Source: Rhizobium subbaraonis
GTDB lineage: Bacteria; Pseudomonadota; Alphaproteobacteria; Rhizobiales; Rhizobiaceae
Assembly: GCF_900220975.1 (NCBI RefSeq)
Contig: NZ_OBQD01000008.1
Coordinates: 62,001 to 126,000, forward strand
Length of the DNA stretch: 64,000 nt
Direction: 5' to 3'
Both the position numbers and the translations under genes were made by a program. The notes below the pieces were generated by a model. It saw only the letters and a program-made list of their open reading frames with translations, ran no database searches and was not told the DNA's origin. The first letter of the stretch is position 1, and each line of letters begins with the position of its first letter. Positions 35,896 through 45,631 of the stretch are shown here, piece after piece.

Positions 35896-36921
35896 CTACC
35901 TTTGCCAGTGGCGCCCTTCGCTGGTGACGCCGAAGCGATCCGGCATGCGCGCGAAGGCGGCAAGTCCGGCAAGGGCCGCCATTGGATGGGTGACGACGTA
36001 GGTCGGAATTTGCCGCAGCAGCTCGCCGTGCGGGGCCTTGTCCTCGAAGGCGGCGCGGAACTCCGGCCCGCGCAACGCCGGCAGGATCTTCTGCGAGATG
36101 CCGCCGGCCAGATAGACCCCGCCCTTGGCCATGAAGATCATGGCGATGTCGCCGGCGACGCGGCCGAGATAGGTGGAAAATAGCGAGACCGTCTCCACGG
36201 CGGCCGCATCGCTACCCGTGAGCGCGGCCGAGGTCACGGCTGCGGGAACGTCGAGCGTCGCCTCCCGCGCGTCCGCAGCGCTGATGGCGCGGTAGATGTT
36301 CATGATGCCGCGGCCGCAGAGCAGTTGTTCGGCGGAGATACGGCCCTCTATCGGTTCCAGGAAGGGCCAGATCTGGTAATCGCGCTCGGTGCGCGGTCCC
36401 ATGTCGATATGTCCGCCTTCGCCCGGAACCGGTATCCAGGCGTGCATGGCGTGGACGAGGCCGGCAACCCCGAGCCCGGTGCCAGGGCCGAGCACCGCGC
36501 GCGAGGCAACGGGATGTTCGTCCCCGCCGCCGATCTTCTCCCGGTCGCCGTCGGAAAGCGAGGCGACGGCCAACGCCTGTGCCTCGAAGTCGTTGACGAG
36601 CAGCACTTCCTCGAACCCGAGCTTCGCGATCATCTCGCGCGGACGCACGACCCAATCGCAATTGGTCAGCGGCACCTCGTCGCCCTCGATCGGTCCGGCC
36701 AGTGCCAGGATCGCCGAGCGCGGCTGGACCGAGGTCTTGTCGAGGATGCAGTTCTGCAGCGCATCGTCGATGTTTTCGAATTGCGCCGTCTGGATGATCG
36801 GATACTCCTTCGGCGCGGCGAAGGCGTCGAGCAGAAGCGCGAACCTGGCGTTGGTGCCGCCGATGTCTCCGATCAGGATGGGAAAGGGAAAGGCGAGCTC
36901 GCCATCGTTCGACTTTGCCAT
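35896..36921 (-). CDS. glk: Glucokinase
   Basis: Bacterial glucokinase (Glk family), 341 residues, which makes glucose-6-phosphate with ATP. The phosphate loop is [15 protein letters not shown], the sugar-binding region [12 protein letters not shown] and EGGHIDMG. I chose the start at [11 protein letters not shown]; the in-frame extension upstream looks non-coding. It lies 70 bases downstream of mgsA in the same direction. Confidence 0.95.
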   Translation of the reverse strand: MAKSNDGELAFPFPILIGDIGGTNARFALLLDAFAAPKEYPIIQTAQFENIDDALQNCILDKTSVQPRSAILALAGPIEGDEVPLTNCDWVVRPREMIAKLGFEEVLLVNDFEAQALAVASLSDGDREKIGGGDEHPVASRAVLGPGTGLGVAGLVHAMHAWIPVPGEGGHIDMGPRTERDYQIWPFLEPIEGRISAEQLLCGRGIMNIYRAISAADAREATLDVPAAVTSAALTGSDAAAVETVSLFSTYLGRVAGDIAMIFMAKGGVYLAGGISQKILPALRGPEFRAAFEDKAPHGELLRQIPTYVVTHPMAALAGLAAFARMPDRFGVTSEGRHWQR

Positions 36922-36991
36922 GAAACCTGTTTCTTCCTGCGGGCGCTTTTGCCGCAATCCGTTTTCGATCCGAAAGCTTTTGCCACCGTTG

Positions 36992-37366
36992 TCAGTTGGC
37001 CGCAACCAGCCGTTCCGCCGTAGCAAGGTTCAATGCCATGGGGATGTCGTAGACGATCGCAAGCCGCATCAGCGCCTTCACGTCGACGTCGTGCGGCATG
37101 GCCGTCAGCGGATCGACGAAGAAAATCAGCATGTCCACCTCGCCAGTGGCGATCAGCGCGCCAATCTGCTGGTCGCCGCCGAGCGGCCCGCTCTTCAGGC
37201 GCGTGACGTCGAGTTCCGGGCAGGCTTCCAGCACGCGCCCACCGGTCGTTCCGGTCGCGAAGATCCGGCTTTGCCGTAGCGCAGCCTCGTTGCGCCGGGC
37301 GAAATCCGCCATCTCGTCCTTCTTCTCGTCGTGCGCGATAAGAGCGATGGTCTTTGGAAGCGACAT
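36992..37366 (-). CDS. mgsA: Methylglyoxal synthase
   Basis: A 124-residue enzyme converting dihydroxyacetone phosphate to methylglyoxal and phosphate, a bypass of lower glycolysis. The family blocks [19 protein letters not shown] and [12 protein letters not shown] are present, followed by the [15 protein letters not shown] active-site region. It is short compared with the E. coli enzyme (152 residues) but complete for alphaproteobacteria. It precedes glk. Confidence 0.95.
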   Translation of the reverse strand: MSLPKTIALIAHDEKKDEMADFARRNEAALRQSRIFATGTTGGRVLEACPELDVTRLKSGPLGGDQQIGALIATGEVDMLIFFVDPLTAMPHDVDVKALMRLAIVYDIPMALNLATAERLVAAN

Positions 37367-37474
37367 GGGTGGCCCCGAAACTAAATCGATTTGATGGCTC
37401 TATACAGGACCATGGTCGCCGTGAAAAGCCGCCTCCAGCGGAGCGTCGCGGCCCCGGTCGATCTGCAGCGGCTC

Positions 37475-38539
37475 CTACTGCAGCGACGGTCGCGGCAACG
37501 GCACGGGAACGGCGAAGGAAGGCTGCGCGCCATCGGCGGCAATTACGGCGGCGATGCTGCCATCGGCGGTCTCCGGCTCCTGGGTGGAATAGGCAAGAGA
37601 GCTGCCGCCGCCATATGTGACCTCCTGCTCCGATGCGGGGGCAGGGCCCGCCAGAACCGCCGCGCAGGCCTTCGGAAGATCGGAAAGCGTGGCAAGGCGC
37701 GGCGGCTTTGCCGGCTTTTGGTCCTTTTTCGGCGAAGGCTTTGCCCAGGGTTCGTCGGTGAACCACCAGGCGAGCGACTTGTCGCAGCCGTCGCCTGTCG
37801 GCACGGCCGCCTGCCCCTTGCAGTTCGCCGAGCCGGGCGGGCACTTGATGCGGATGTGGAAATGGTAGTCGTGCCCGTAGATCGGGCGAACCTTGCCGAG
37901 ATCGGTGCGGTCGCCGGTCCAGGTGTCGCAGAGCTTCTTCTTGATGGCCGGATTGACGAAAATGCGCTCCACCTGCGGATAGCTCGCAGCAAGCATGATC
38001 AGGCGCGCCTGCCGCTCGCTCCAGGCGCTCGGATTGATCGTCAGGAACCGCTTCGGCTGCAGCATTGAGGTTGCCTGGATGCTTTCGCGCTCCTGGTAGG
38101 TCAGCGTCCGGTCCGGCATCGGCGTCAGCCAGATGTCGGCGTCGAGGCCGATCTGGTGCGAGGCGTGGCCGTTCATCATCGGCCCGCCGCGTGGCTGGGC
38201 GATGTCGCCGAGAAGCAACCCGTTCCAGCCGACCTTGGTGCGCGCGTCCTTCGAGAACTGCTCGATCAGCTCGATCATCGCCGGGTGTCCCCAGCGGCGG
38301 TTGCGCGAAAGCCGCATCGCCTGCCATGTCGGCCCGTCCGTCGGGATGGCCACGCCGCCGGCAAGGCAGCCCTTGGAATAGAAGCCGTAGGCCTGCGGCT
38401 GCATCACCGATGGCAGGGCCTTGCCGCCGAAAAGCTCCCGCGCCGGTCTGTCTTCGGCATGCAGCGGGGAGGCGATGGCCGCCAAAAGCGCTGCCGCGGT
38501 TCCAAGGCGGGTCAGGAGTGGCTTGAACGTGGGAAGCAT
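37475..38539 (-). CDS. mepA: Penicillin-insensitive murein endopeptidase (MepA, M74)
   Basis: A periplasmic zinc peptidase that cleaves D-Ala-meso-DAP cross-links. The signal peptide is MLPTFKPLLTRLGTAAALLAAIASPLHA. Zinc ligands lie in SHQIGLDADIWL and HDYHFHIRIKCP. The catalytic part ends near residue 255; about 100 further residues form a low-complexity tail rich in Pro, Ala and Ser that E. coli MepA lacks. The 354-residue start is chosen for the signal peptide; in-frame ATGs upstream precede an unlikely N-terminus. It may belong to the mgsA-glk run, though 108 bases separate them. Confidence 0.92.
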   Translation of the reverse strand: MLPTFKPLLTRLGTAAALLAAIASPLHAEDRPARELFGGKALPSVMQPQAYGFYSKGCLAGGVAIPTDGPTWQAMRLSRNRRWGHPAMIELIEQFSKDARTKVGWNGLLLGDIAQPRGGPMMNGHASHQIGLDADIWLTPMPDRTLTYQERESIQATSMLQPKRFLTINPSAWSERQARLIMLAASYPQVERIFVNPAIKKKLCDTWTGDRTDLGKVRPIYGHDYHFHIRIKCPPGSANCKGQAAVPTGDGCDKSLAWWFTDEPWAKPSPKKDQKPAKPPRLATLSDLPKACAAVLAGPAPASEQEVTYGGGSSLAYSTQEPETADGSIAAVIAADGAQPSFAVPVPLPRPSLQ

Positions 38540-38634
38540 TTCGTCGTCCAGAATCGATTTTGACTGTCGTACGGGCACGAAGTAGCACGGCGCGCGCCCG
38601 GCGGGGATGAAATCTGCGATGGCAAGGGGGCTGC

Positions 38635-38659
38635 AAAAAATCGCCGCTTTCATGGCGGC
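38635..38659 (-). terminator. Hairpin plus T-run in the mepA leader (attenuator-like)
   Basis: On the minus strand, GCCGC-CATGAAA-GCGGC is followed by GATTTTTTG, about 100 bases before the mepA start. It looks like an intrinsic terminator, but no minus-strand gene lies upstream, so it could be a leader attenuator or chance. Confidence 0.35.
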
Positions 38660-38732
38660 TCCTGTCATTTGCCCGGATTTTGTCTAATCTTTCCGGCAGA
38701 CGGTTGCGGCAGTCGATAACAAGGGGCTTGGT

Positions 38733-40583
38733 ATGAAGATAGGCAAATCCGGAATTCTCAGTGCGTTCGTGCTTGCGGCGGCGGTATCGTCGCTTGCCGC
38801 AGGGGCGGGGGCGCAGGAGAAGGCGCCGGAATGGCGGCACGGGATCTCCACCGTCGGCGAGCTCAAGTATCCGGCCGGATTTGCCCACTACAGCTACGTC
38901 AACCCCAAGGCGCCAAAGGGCGGCACGCTTCGGCTTTCCAGCGCCGGCGCATTTGATTCCTTCAATCCGCTGCTTGCCAAGGGTGAGGCCGCAGCCGGCC
39001 TCAACCTCGTCTTCGATACGCTGATGAAGTCTTCCGAGGACGAGGTCACCACCTCTTACGGCCTTCTGGCCGAGGGCGTCTCCTATCCGGACGATATCTC
39101 GTCCGCCACCTTTCGGCTCCGTCCGGAAGCGAAATGGGCGGACGGCCAGCCGGTGACGCCGGAAGACGTGATCTTTTCGTTCGAAAAAGTGATCGAGCAC
39201 AATCCGCTCTACACCAACTACTACAAGCACGTCGTCTCCGTCGAAAAGACCGGTGACCGCGACGTCACCTTCCAGTTCGACGAGAAGAACAACCGCGAGC
39301 TGCCGCAGATTCTCGGCCAGTTCCCGATCGTGCCGAAGCACTGGTGGGAGGGCAAGGATGCCTCGGGCAAGGAGCGCGACATCTCGCGAACGACGCTCGA
39401 ACCGGTCATGGGATCCGGCCCCTACAAGATCGCCACGTTCTCGCCGGGCTCGACGATCCGCTACGAACTGCGCGACGATTATTGGGGCAAGGACCTGAAC
39501 GTCAACGTCGGGGAGAACAATTTCGGGCGCATCGAGTATTCCTATTTCGGCGATCGCAATGTCGAATTCGAGGCGTTTCGCGCCGGCAATGTCGATTACT
39601 GGTTCGAAAACCAGGCAAGCCGCTGGGCTACGAGCTATGACTTCCCTGCCGTAAAAGACGGGCGGGTGACGCGCGAGGAGATCGCCAACCCGTATCGCGC
39701 CACCGGCATCATGCAGGCCATGGTGCCGAACATGCGCAAGCCGATGTTCCAGGACGAGCGGGTTCGAGAGGCCCTGAGCTATGCCTTCGATTTCGAGGAA
39801 CTGAACAAGACGGTGTTCTACGAGCAGTACAAACGGGTCAACAGCTTCTTCTTCGGAACGGAGCTTGCCTCCTCCGGCCTGCCGGAAGGCAAGGAGCTGG
39901 AAATCCTCAACGAGCTGAAGGATCAGGTGCCGCCGAGCGTTTTCACCACGCCGTTCGAAAATCCGGTCGGCGGCGACCCCGGCAAGCAGCGCGAGAACCT
40001 GCGCAAGGCCGTCGCGCTGCTCAAGGATGCAGGCTACGTGCTGAAGGGCAATCGCATGGTCAAGGAGGATACCGGCGAGCCGCTATCCTTCGAGATCCTG
40101 CTGTCGAGCCCCACGCTGGAGCGCGTTGCCCTTCCATACGCCAACAATCTCAAGCGCATCGGCATCGACGCCCGGGTGCGCACCGTCGATTCATCGCAGT
40201 ATACCAATCGCACGCGCGCCTTCGACTACGATATGACCTGGGTCGTCTGGGGCCAGACCCTGCATCCGGGCAACGAGCAGAGCGACTATTGGGGTTCTTC
40301 CTCGGTCGACCGCCAGGGGTCCAAGAACTATGCCGGCATTTCCGATCCGGCTATCGACGCTTTGATAAACCGGATCATCTTTGCCAAGGACCGCGAAGAG
40401 CTGGTTGGGGCGACGAGGGCCCTCGACCGCGTCTTGCTCGCGCATCACTATGTCGTGCCGATGTACTACCGCATGGCCGCGCCGATCGCCTACTGGAACC
40501 GCATTGCCCGACCGGCGGAGCTGCCGGCCTACGGCATCGGCTTCCCCGACGCCTGGTGGTCGACCGAGGTCAAGCCGGAGTGA
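38733..40583 (+). CDS. yejA: Peptide-binding protein of ABC importer, YejA-like
   Basis: A 616-residue family 5 extracellular solute-binding protein. The signal peptide is followed by HGISTVGELKYPAGFAHYSYVNPKAPKGGTLRL, a hallmark of YejA-type proteins. It binds oligopeptides in the periplasm for YejBEF. In Sinorhizobium meliloti the YejABEF system is linked to uptake of host NCR peptides, and in enterics to microcin C uptake. ATG 38733 follows AAGGGG. A 151-base gap separates it from yejB. Confidence 0.93.
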   Translation: MKIGKSGILSAFVLAAAVSSLAAGAGAQEKAPEWRHGISTVGELKYPAGFAHYSYVNPKAPKGGTLRLSSAGAFDSFNPLLAKGEAAAGLNLVFDTLMKSSEDEVTTSYGLLAEGVSYPDDISSATFRLRPEAKWADGQPVTPEDVIFSFEKVIEHNPLYTNYYKHVVSVEKTGDRDVTFQFDEKNNRELPQILGQFPIVPKHWWEGKDASGKERDISRTTLEPVMGSGPYKIATFSPGSTIRYELRDDYWGKDLNVNVGENNFGRIEYSYFGDRNVEFEAFRAGNVDYWFENQASRWATSYDFPAVKDGRVTREEIANPYRATGIMQAMVPNMRKPMFQDERVREALSYAFDFEELNKTVFYEQYKRVNSFFFGTELASSGLPEGKELEILNELKDQVPPSVFTTPFENPVGGDPGKQRENLRKAVALLKDAGYVLKGNRMVKEDTGEPLSFEILLSSPTLERVALPYANNLKRIGIDARVRTVDSSQYTNRTRAFDYDMTWVVWGQTLHPGNEQSDYWGSSSVDRQGSKNYAGISDPAIDALINRIIFAKDREELVGATRALDRVLLAHHYVVPMYYRMAAPIAYWNRIARPAELPAYGIGFPDAWWSTEVKPE

Positions 40584-40734
40584 GTGCTTGCATTGGACCG
40601 CGCCGGCGCTCCAAATGGCAGCCAGTACGAATCACCGCCACGGCGGCCAAGGTTTATCGGGGATTTCGCGGATTGAGAGCTGACAGGGCGACAGGTGGCG
40701 GCATGGCTGCCGCGATCACGCGGAGGCCCGGCTG

Positions 40735-41817
40735 ATGGGCGCCTACATCCTCAGACGCCTGCTGCTGATGATCCCGACGATCGTCGGCATCATGGCGATC
40801 TCCTTCATCGTCGTGCAGTTTGCGCCGGGCGGCCCGGTCGAGCAGGTGATTTCCGACCTGACCAGCCAGGGCGGTGGCGACCGCCTGTCCGGCGGTGGCG
40901 ACATGCTGCAGGACTTCTCCCAGGACGCCTCGTCGGGCTATCGCGGCGCCCGCGGGCTCGATCCCGAATTCATCGCCAAGCTGGAAAAGCAGTTCGGCTT
41001 CGACAAGCCGCCGCTCGAACGCTTCCTGACGATGATGGGCAACTATCTCCGCTTCGACTTCGGCGAGAGCTTCTTCCGCAACACCTCCGTCGTCGACCTG
41101 ATCATCGAGAAGATGCCAGTGTCGATCTCGCTCGGCGTCTGGATCCTGATCCTGTCCTACGCGATCTCGATCCCGCTCGGCATCAAGAAGGCGGTGTCCG
41201 ACGGCTCGCCCTTCGACGTCTGGACGTCCGGCGTCATCATCGTCGGCTACGCCGTACCCAGCTTCCTGTTCGGCATCCTGCTGATCGTTTTGTTCGCCGG
41301 CGGATCCTTCTTTGACTGGTTCCCCTTGCGCGGCATCGTCTCCGACAATTTCTGGCAGTTGCCCTGGTGGCAGAAGCCGCTCGACTACATGTGGCACATG
41401 ACGCTGCCGCTGATCACGCTGCTTTTGTCGGCTTTCGCCACAACGACGCTCCTGACGAAGAATTCCTTCATCGACGAGATCAAGAAGCAGTACGTCGTCA
41501 CCGCCCGCGCCAAGGGGTTGACCGAACGCCAGGTGCTCTACGGCCACGTCTTCCGCAATGCGATGCTGATCATCATTGCCGGTTTTCCCGGCGCCTTCAT
41601 CTCGGCCTTCTTCACCGGCTCGCTGCTGATTGAATACATCTTCTCGCTCGACGGCCTCGGCCGCCTCGGTTACGAAGCTGTGGTTCGCCGCGACTATCCG
41701 ATCGTCTTCGCGACGCTCTTCATCTTCTCGTTGATGGGGCTGGTCGTCAGTCTGATTTCCGACCTTATCTATACCTGGGTCGATCCTCGCATCGACTTCG
41801 AGCGGAGGGAGGTTTGA
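40735..41817 (+). CDS. yejB: Peptide ABC transporter permease YejB
   Basis: A 360-residue inner-membrane permease with TM1 (MIPTIVGIMAISFIVVQFAPGGPVEQ) and five further helices. The EAA loop is TARAKGLTERQVLYGHVFRNAM. The extended N-terminal loop (about residues 35-100) is typical of YejB compared with DppB. It overlaps yejE by 4 bases (ATGA). Confidence 0.95.
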   Translation: MGAYILRRLLLMIPTIVGIMAISFIVVQFAPGGPVEQVISDLTSQGGGDRLSGGGDMLQDFSQDASSGYRGARGLDPEFIAKLEKQFGFDKPPLERFLTMMGNYLRFDFGESFFRNTSVVDLIIEKMPVSISLGVWILILSYAISIPLGIKKAVSDGSPFDVWTSGVIIVGYAVPSFLFGILLIVLFAGGSFFDWFPLRGIVSDNFWQLPWWQKPLDYMWHMTLPLITLLLSAFATTTLLTKNSFIDEIKKQYVVTARAKGLTERQVLYGHVFRNAMLIIIAGFPGAFISAFFTGSLLIEYIFSLDGLGRLGYEAVVRRDYPIVFATLFIFSLMGLVVSLISDLIYTWVDPRIDFERREV

Positions 41818-42962
41818 TGGCTGTTCTTCCCGTCGCCCGCGCCCTTCCTGAAGGGTCTCCGCCGAAGGGCCTTCTCTCCCCCACCAACCAGCGGCGCTGG
41901 GAGAACTTCAAGGCCAACCGGCGCGGCTACTGGTCGCTCTGGATCTTCCTCGCCTTGTTTATCGTCAGCCTTTGCGCCGAGTTCATCGCCAACGACCGGC
42001 CAATCATCGCTTCCTACAAGGGCGAGATCCTGTTTCCTGTGCTGGCGAACTACCCCGAGGAAAAGTTCGGCGGCTTCCTTGCCGAGACCGACTACAAGTC
42101 GGATTTCATTCGCGACGAGATCGAGGCGAACGGCTGGATGGTCTGGCCCCCGATCCGCTATTCCTATCGCACCGTCAATTCCAACATCCCCCACTCCGCG
42201 CCGACGAAGCCGTTCTGGCTGATGAGCGCGGAGGAGCGATGCTCCGGCTACCCGGATGGGGCGGCCGATCGGGGCTGCATGCTCGGCAACTTGAACTGGC
42301 TCGGCACCGACGATCAGGCGCGCGACGTGCTTGCCCGCGCCATCTACGGCTTCCGTATCTCTGTCCTGTTCGGGCTGGCGCTGACGATCGCGTCCGCCAT
42401 CGTCGGCGTGTCGGCCGGGGCCGTGCAGGGCTATTTCGGCGGCTGGACCGATCTTCTCATGCAGCGTTTCATCGAGATCTGGTCGTCGATGCCGGTGCTC
42501 TACATCCTCTTGATCATCTCGGCGATCCTGCCGCCCGGCTTCTGGATCCTCCTGTCGATCATGCTCTTGTTTTCCTGGGTCGGCTTCGTGGGCGTCGTAC
42601 GCGCCGAGTTCCTGCGGGCGCGAAACTTCGAATACGTGCGGGCCGCCCGCGCGCTCGGCGTCGGCAACGGCACGATCATGGTCCGCCATCTGCTGCCGAA
42701 CGCGATGGTGGCGACGCTGACCTTCCTGCCCTTCATCCTGTCGGGCTCCATCACCACGCTGACCTCGCTTGACTTCCTGGGCTTCGGCATGCCGCCGGGT
42801 TCGCCCTCGCTGGGCGAACTGATCGCCCAGGGCAAGCAGAACCTGCAAGCGCCATGGCTGGGCCTGACCGCGTTCATCGTCATGTCGCTGATGCTGTCGC
42901 TTTTGATCTTCGTCGGCGAAGCCACGCGCGACGCCTTCGACCCGAGAAAGACCTTCCGTTGA
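41814..42962 (+). CDS. yejE: Peptide ABC transporter permease YejE
   Basis: A 382-residue permease with six membrane helices. The long periplasmic segment between TM1 and TM2 (about residues 60-160, KGEILFPVLANYPEEKFGGFLAETDYKSDF) is a known YejE feature. The EAA loop is RAARALGVGNGTIMVRHLLPNAM. It is coupled to yejB upstream and separated by 8 bases from yejF. Confidence 0.95.
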   Translation: MMAVLPVARALPEGSPPKGLLSPTNQRRWENFKANRRGYWSLWIFLALFIVSLCAEFIANDRPIIASYKGEILFPVLANYPEEKFGGFLAETDYKSDFIRDEIEANGWMVWPPIRYSYRTVNSNIPHSAPTKPFWLMSAEERCSGYPDGAADRGCMLGNLNWLGTDDQARDVLARAIYGFRISVLFGLALTIASAIVGVSAGAVQGYFGGWTDLLMQRFIEIWSSMPVLYILLIISAILPPGFWILLSIMLLFSWVGFVGVVRAEFLRARNFEYVRAARALGVGNGTIMVRHLLPNAMVATLTFLPFILSGSITTLTSLDFLGFGMPPGSPSLGELIAQGKQNLQAPWLGLTAFIVMSLMLSLLIFVGEATRDAFDPRKTFR

Positions 42963-42970
42963 GCCCGGCC

Positions 42971-44611
42971 ATGAACGAAAAGAAGAGCGAGCCGATCCTA
43001 AGCGTGGAAGACCTCTCGGTCGCCTTCCATCAGGGCGGCAAGACGTCGCTTGCCGTCGACCAGGTTTCCTTCGAGATCGGTCGCGGCGAGGTCGTGGCGC
43101 TCGTCGGTGAATCCGGTTCCGGCAAGTCGGTGACGGCGAATTCCGTCCTCAGGCTTTTGCCATATCCCTCCGCCAGCCACCCCTCGGGTGCGGTGATGTT
43201 CAAGGGGCAAGACCTTTTGAAGGCGGCTGACGAGAAGCTGCGGCAGGTGCGCGGCAACGACATCACCATGATCTTCCAGGAGCCGATGACCTCGCTCAAT
43301 CCGCTGCACACAATCGAGCGGCAGATCGGCGAGATCCTCGAGCTGCACCAGGGGCTGAAGGGCGCTCCAGCCAGGGTGCGCACCCTGGAGCTCCTGAACC
43401 AGGTCGGCATACGCGAGCCGGAGAAGCGGCTTTCCGCCTATCCTCACGAACTTTCCGGGGGACAGCGCCAGCGTGTGATGATCGCGATGGCTCTGGCCAA
43501 CCGCCCAGAGCTCCTGATCGCCGACGAGCCGACGACGGCACTCGACGTCACCGTGCAGGCGCAGATCCTCGAGCTCCTGAAGAAGCTGAAGGAGGAGCAC
43601 GGCATGTCCATGCTCTTCATCACCCATGACCTCGGTATCGTCCGCAAGTTCGCCGATCGGGTCTGCGTCATGACCAAGGGCAAGATCGTGGAAAGTGGGC
43701 CGGTGGAGACGATCTTCACCCATCCGCAGCACGACTACACCAGGCACCTGCTCTCGTCCGAACCGCGCGGCATGCCGCTGCCGGCCGACGACGCCAAACC
43801 GGTCGTCATGGAGGCCGAAGACATCAAGGTCTGGTTCCCGATCAAGGCCGGTTTCATGCGCAAGGTGGTCGATCACGTAAAGGCCGTCGACGGCATCGAT
43901 CTGAGGCTGCGCGCCGGACACACGCTCGGCGTCGTCGGCGAATCCGGCTCGGGCAAGACGACGCTCGGCCTGGCCCTGACGCGCCTCATCCCGTCTTCGG
44001 GCAGGATCGCCTTTGTCGGCAAGGATATTGCTACATATTCGTTCCAGGAAATGCGACCGCTCCGCAACCGGATGCAGATCGTCTTCCAGGATCCCTTCGG
44101 ATCGCTTTCGCCACGCATGTCGGTGGCCGACATCGTCGCCGAGGGGCTGCAGATCCATGAGCCGAACCTTTCCGCCGACGAGCGCGACCGCCGGGTCGCC
44201 GCCGCCCTGGAAGAGACCGGCCTCGACGCCAGCACCCGCTGGCGCTACCCGCACGAGTTTTCCGGCGGCCAGCGCCAGCGCATTGCGATCGCCCGCGCCA
44301 TGGTGCTGAAGCCGCAGTTCGTGATGCTGGACGAGCCGACCTCGGCGCTCGACATGAGCGTGCAGGCCCAGGTCGTCGACCTGCTGCGCGACCTTCAGGC
44401 CAAACACAATCTCGCCTACCTTTTCATCAGTCACGATCTCAAGGTCGTTCGCGCGCTCGCCAACGAGATCATCGTCATGCGCGCCGGCAAGGTGGTGGAG
44501 CAGGGGCTGGCGTCGCGGATCATCGAGGCGCCGGAAATGCCCTATACCCGGGCGCTGATGGCTGCCGCGTTCGATCTGGCCGCGGTAAAGTCGGACGTGG
44601 TCCACCAGTAA
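42971..44611 (+). CDS. yejF: Peptide ABC transporter ATPase YejF (double NBD)
   Basis: A 546-residue protein with two ABC ATPase domains. Each has Walker A (GESGSGKSV and GESGSGKTT), a signature ([15 protein letters not shown] and [15 protein letters not shown]) and Walker B ([12 protein letters not shown] and [12 protein letters not shown]), as in the oligopeptide importer family. It powers YejBE. ATG 42971 follows the yejE stop by 8 bases. Confidence 0.96.
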   Translation: MNEKKSEPILSVEDLSVAFHQGGKTSLAVDQVSFEIGRGEVVALVGESGSGKSVTANSVLRLLPYPSASHPSGAVMFKGQDLLKAADEKLRQVRGNDITMIFQEPMTSLNPLHTIERQIGEILELHQGLKGAPARVRTLELLNQVGIREPEKRLSAYPHELSGGQRQRVMIAMALANRPELLIADEPTTALDVTVQAQILELLKKLKEEHGMSMLFITHDLGIVRKFADRVCVMTKGKIVESGPVETIFTHPQHDYTRHLLSSEPRGMPLPADDAKPVVMEAEDIKVWFPIKAGFMRKVVDHVKAVDGIDLRLRAGHTLGVVGESGSGKTTLGLALTRLIPSSGRIAFVGKDIATYSFQEMRPLRNRMQIVFQDPFGSLSPRMSVADIVAEGLQIHEPNLSADERDRRVAAALEETGLDASTRWRYPHEFSGGQRQRIAIARAMVLKPQFVMLDEPTSALDMSVQAQVVDLLRDLQAKHNLAYLFISHDLKVVRALANEIIVMRAGKVVEQGLASRIIEAPEMPYTRALMAAAFDLAAVKSDVVHQ

Positions 44612-44640
44612 TTCCCTTCCCCGTATCGCGCAGGTTCGCC

Positions 44641-45600
44641 GTGTCAAAGAAAAACCCCGTCATCATCGACCTGAAATTCGACCGCGAGCAGGTCGCTTCG
44701 GCACTGAAGAGTGCCTTCGCCGGCCGTGAGGTGATCGACCTTGCATTGCCAGCCAACAGGACACGCGACCTTTCCGAGGCCGGCTATGCGGTGGTCTGGA
44801 AGCCCTCGCCCGACCTTTTCTCGAGGGCGCGCGGCCTGAAGGCGATCTTTTCGGGCGGTGCCGGCGTGGACCACGTGCTGACGATTCCCGGCCTGCCGGA
44901 CATCCCCCTCGTTCGCTTTGTCGACCCGAGCCTGACGAACCGCATGAGCGAATGGGTGGTCCTGCAGTGCCTGCTGCACCTTCGGCAGTTCAAGACCTAT
45001 CAGGCGCAGAGCGAGAAGCGCGTCTGGCACGAACTCGACCAACCCGCGGCGGCCGACGTGACGGTCGGCATCATGGGAATGGGGGTGCTTGGCGTGGATG
45101 CGGCCCACAAGCTCAAGACGATAGGCTTCGACGTCATTGGTTGGTCGCGCCGGAAGAAGGTCGCCGATGGTGTGGAAACATTCGATGCTGCCGGACGGGA
45201 CACGTTTCTCGCCCGCACCGATATTCTCGTCGGCCTGCTGCCGTTGACCGAAGACACCCGTGGTATCTTCAATGGCGCGCTCTTTTCGAAGCTGCGCCGG
45301 AACGGGCCGCTCGGCGGACCGTTCTTCGTGAATGCCGGCCGGGGCGGCAGCCAGGTGGAGGCAGATATCCTCGCCGCGCTCGACGGCGGCACGCTTGCGG
45401 GGGCCTCGCTCGACGTCTTCGAGACCGAACCCCTGCCGCTTCAAAGCCGGCTATGGAACCATGCCAAGGTATTCGTCACCCCGCATGCGGCCGCAGCTTC
45501 CGATGTGAGGGCGCTCTTTGCCCATGTCGAGCAGCAGATCGCTCGCCATGAGAACGGCGAGCCGCTTCAGCATCTCGTCGACCGGTCGAGCGGCTATTGA
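44641..45600 (+). CDS. D-2-hydroxyacid dehydrogenase, GhrA-like glyoxylate/hydroxypyruvate reductase
   Basis: A 319-residue NAD(P)-dependent reductase of the GhrA branch. Nucleotide-binding motif GIMGMGVLGVDAAHKLKTIGFDVIGWSR, catalytic Arg in NAGRGGSQVEADIL and acid-base His in VTPHAAAASD. The GTG start at 44641 lies 29 bases after yejF and may be in the same transcript. This is a second, sequence-distant hydroxyacid dehydrogenase besides that at 20-21 kb. Confidence 0.9.
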   Translation: MSKKNPVIIDLKFDREQVASALKSAFAGREVIDLALPANRTRDLSEAGYAVVWKPSPDLFSRARGLKAIFSGGAGVDHVLTIPGLPDIPLVRFVDPSLTNRMSEWVVLQCLLHLRQFKTYQAQSEKRVWHELDQPAAADVTVGIMGMGVLGVDAAHKLKTIGFDVIGWSRRKKVADGVETFDAAGRDTFLARTDILVGLLPLTEDTRGIFNGALFSKLRRNGPLGGPFFVNAGRGGSQVEADILAALDGGTLAGASLDVFETEPLPLQSRLWNHAKVFVTPHAAAASDVRALFAHVEQQIARHENGEPLQHLVDRSSGY

Positions 45601-45631
45601 TCCGTTCGCTCGCCGGGTCTGCGCGCGTGGG

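Noticed and set aside
36873-39341. An 822-codon minus-strand open frame over mgsA, mepA and the start of yejA
   Set aside because: It crosses three well-supported genes in other frames and shows no protein family pattern.
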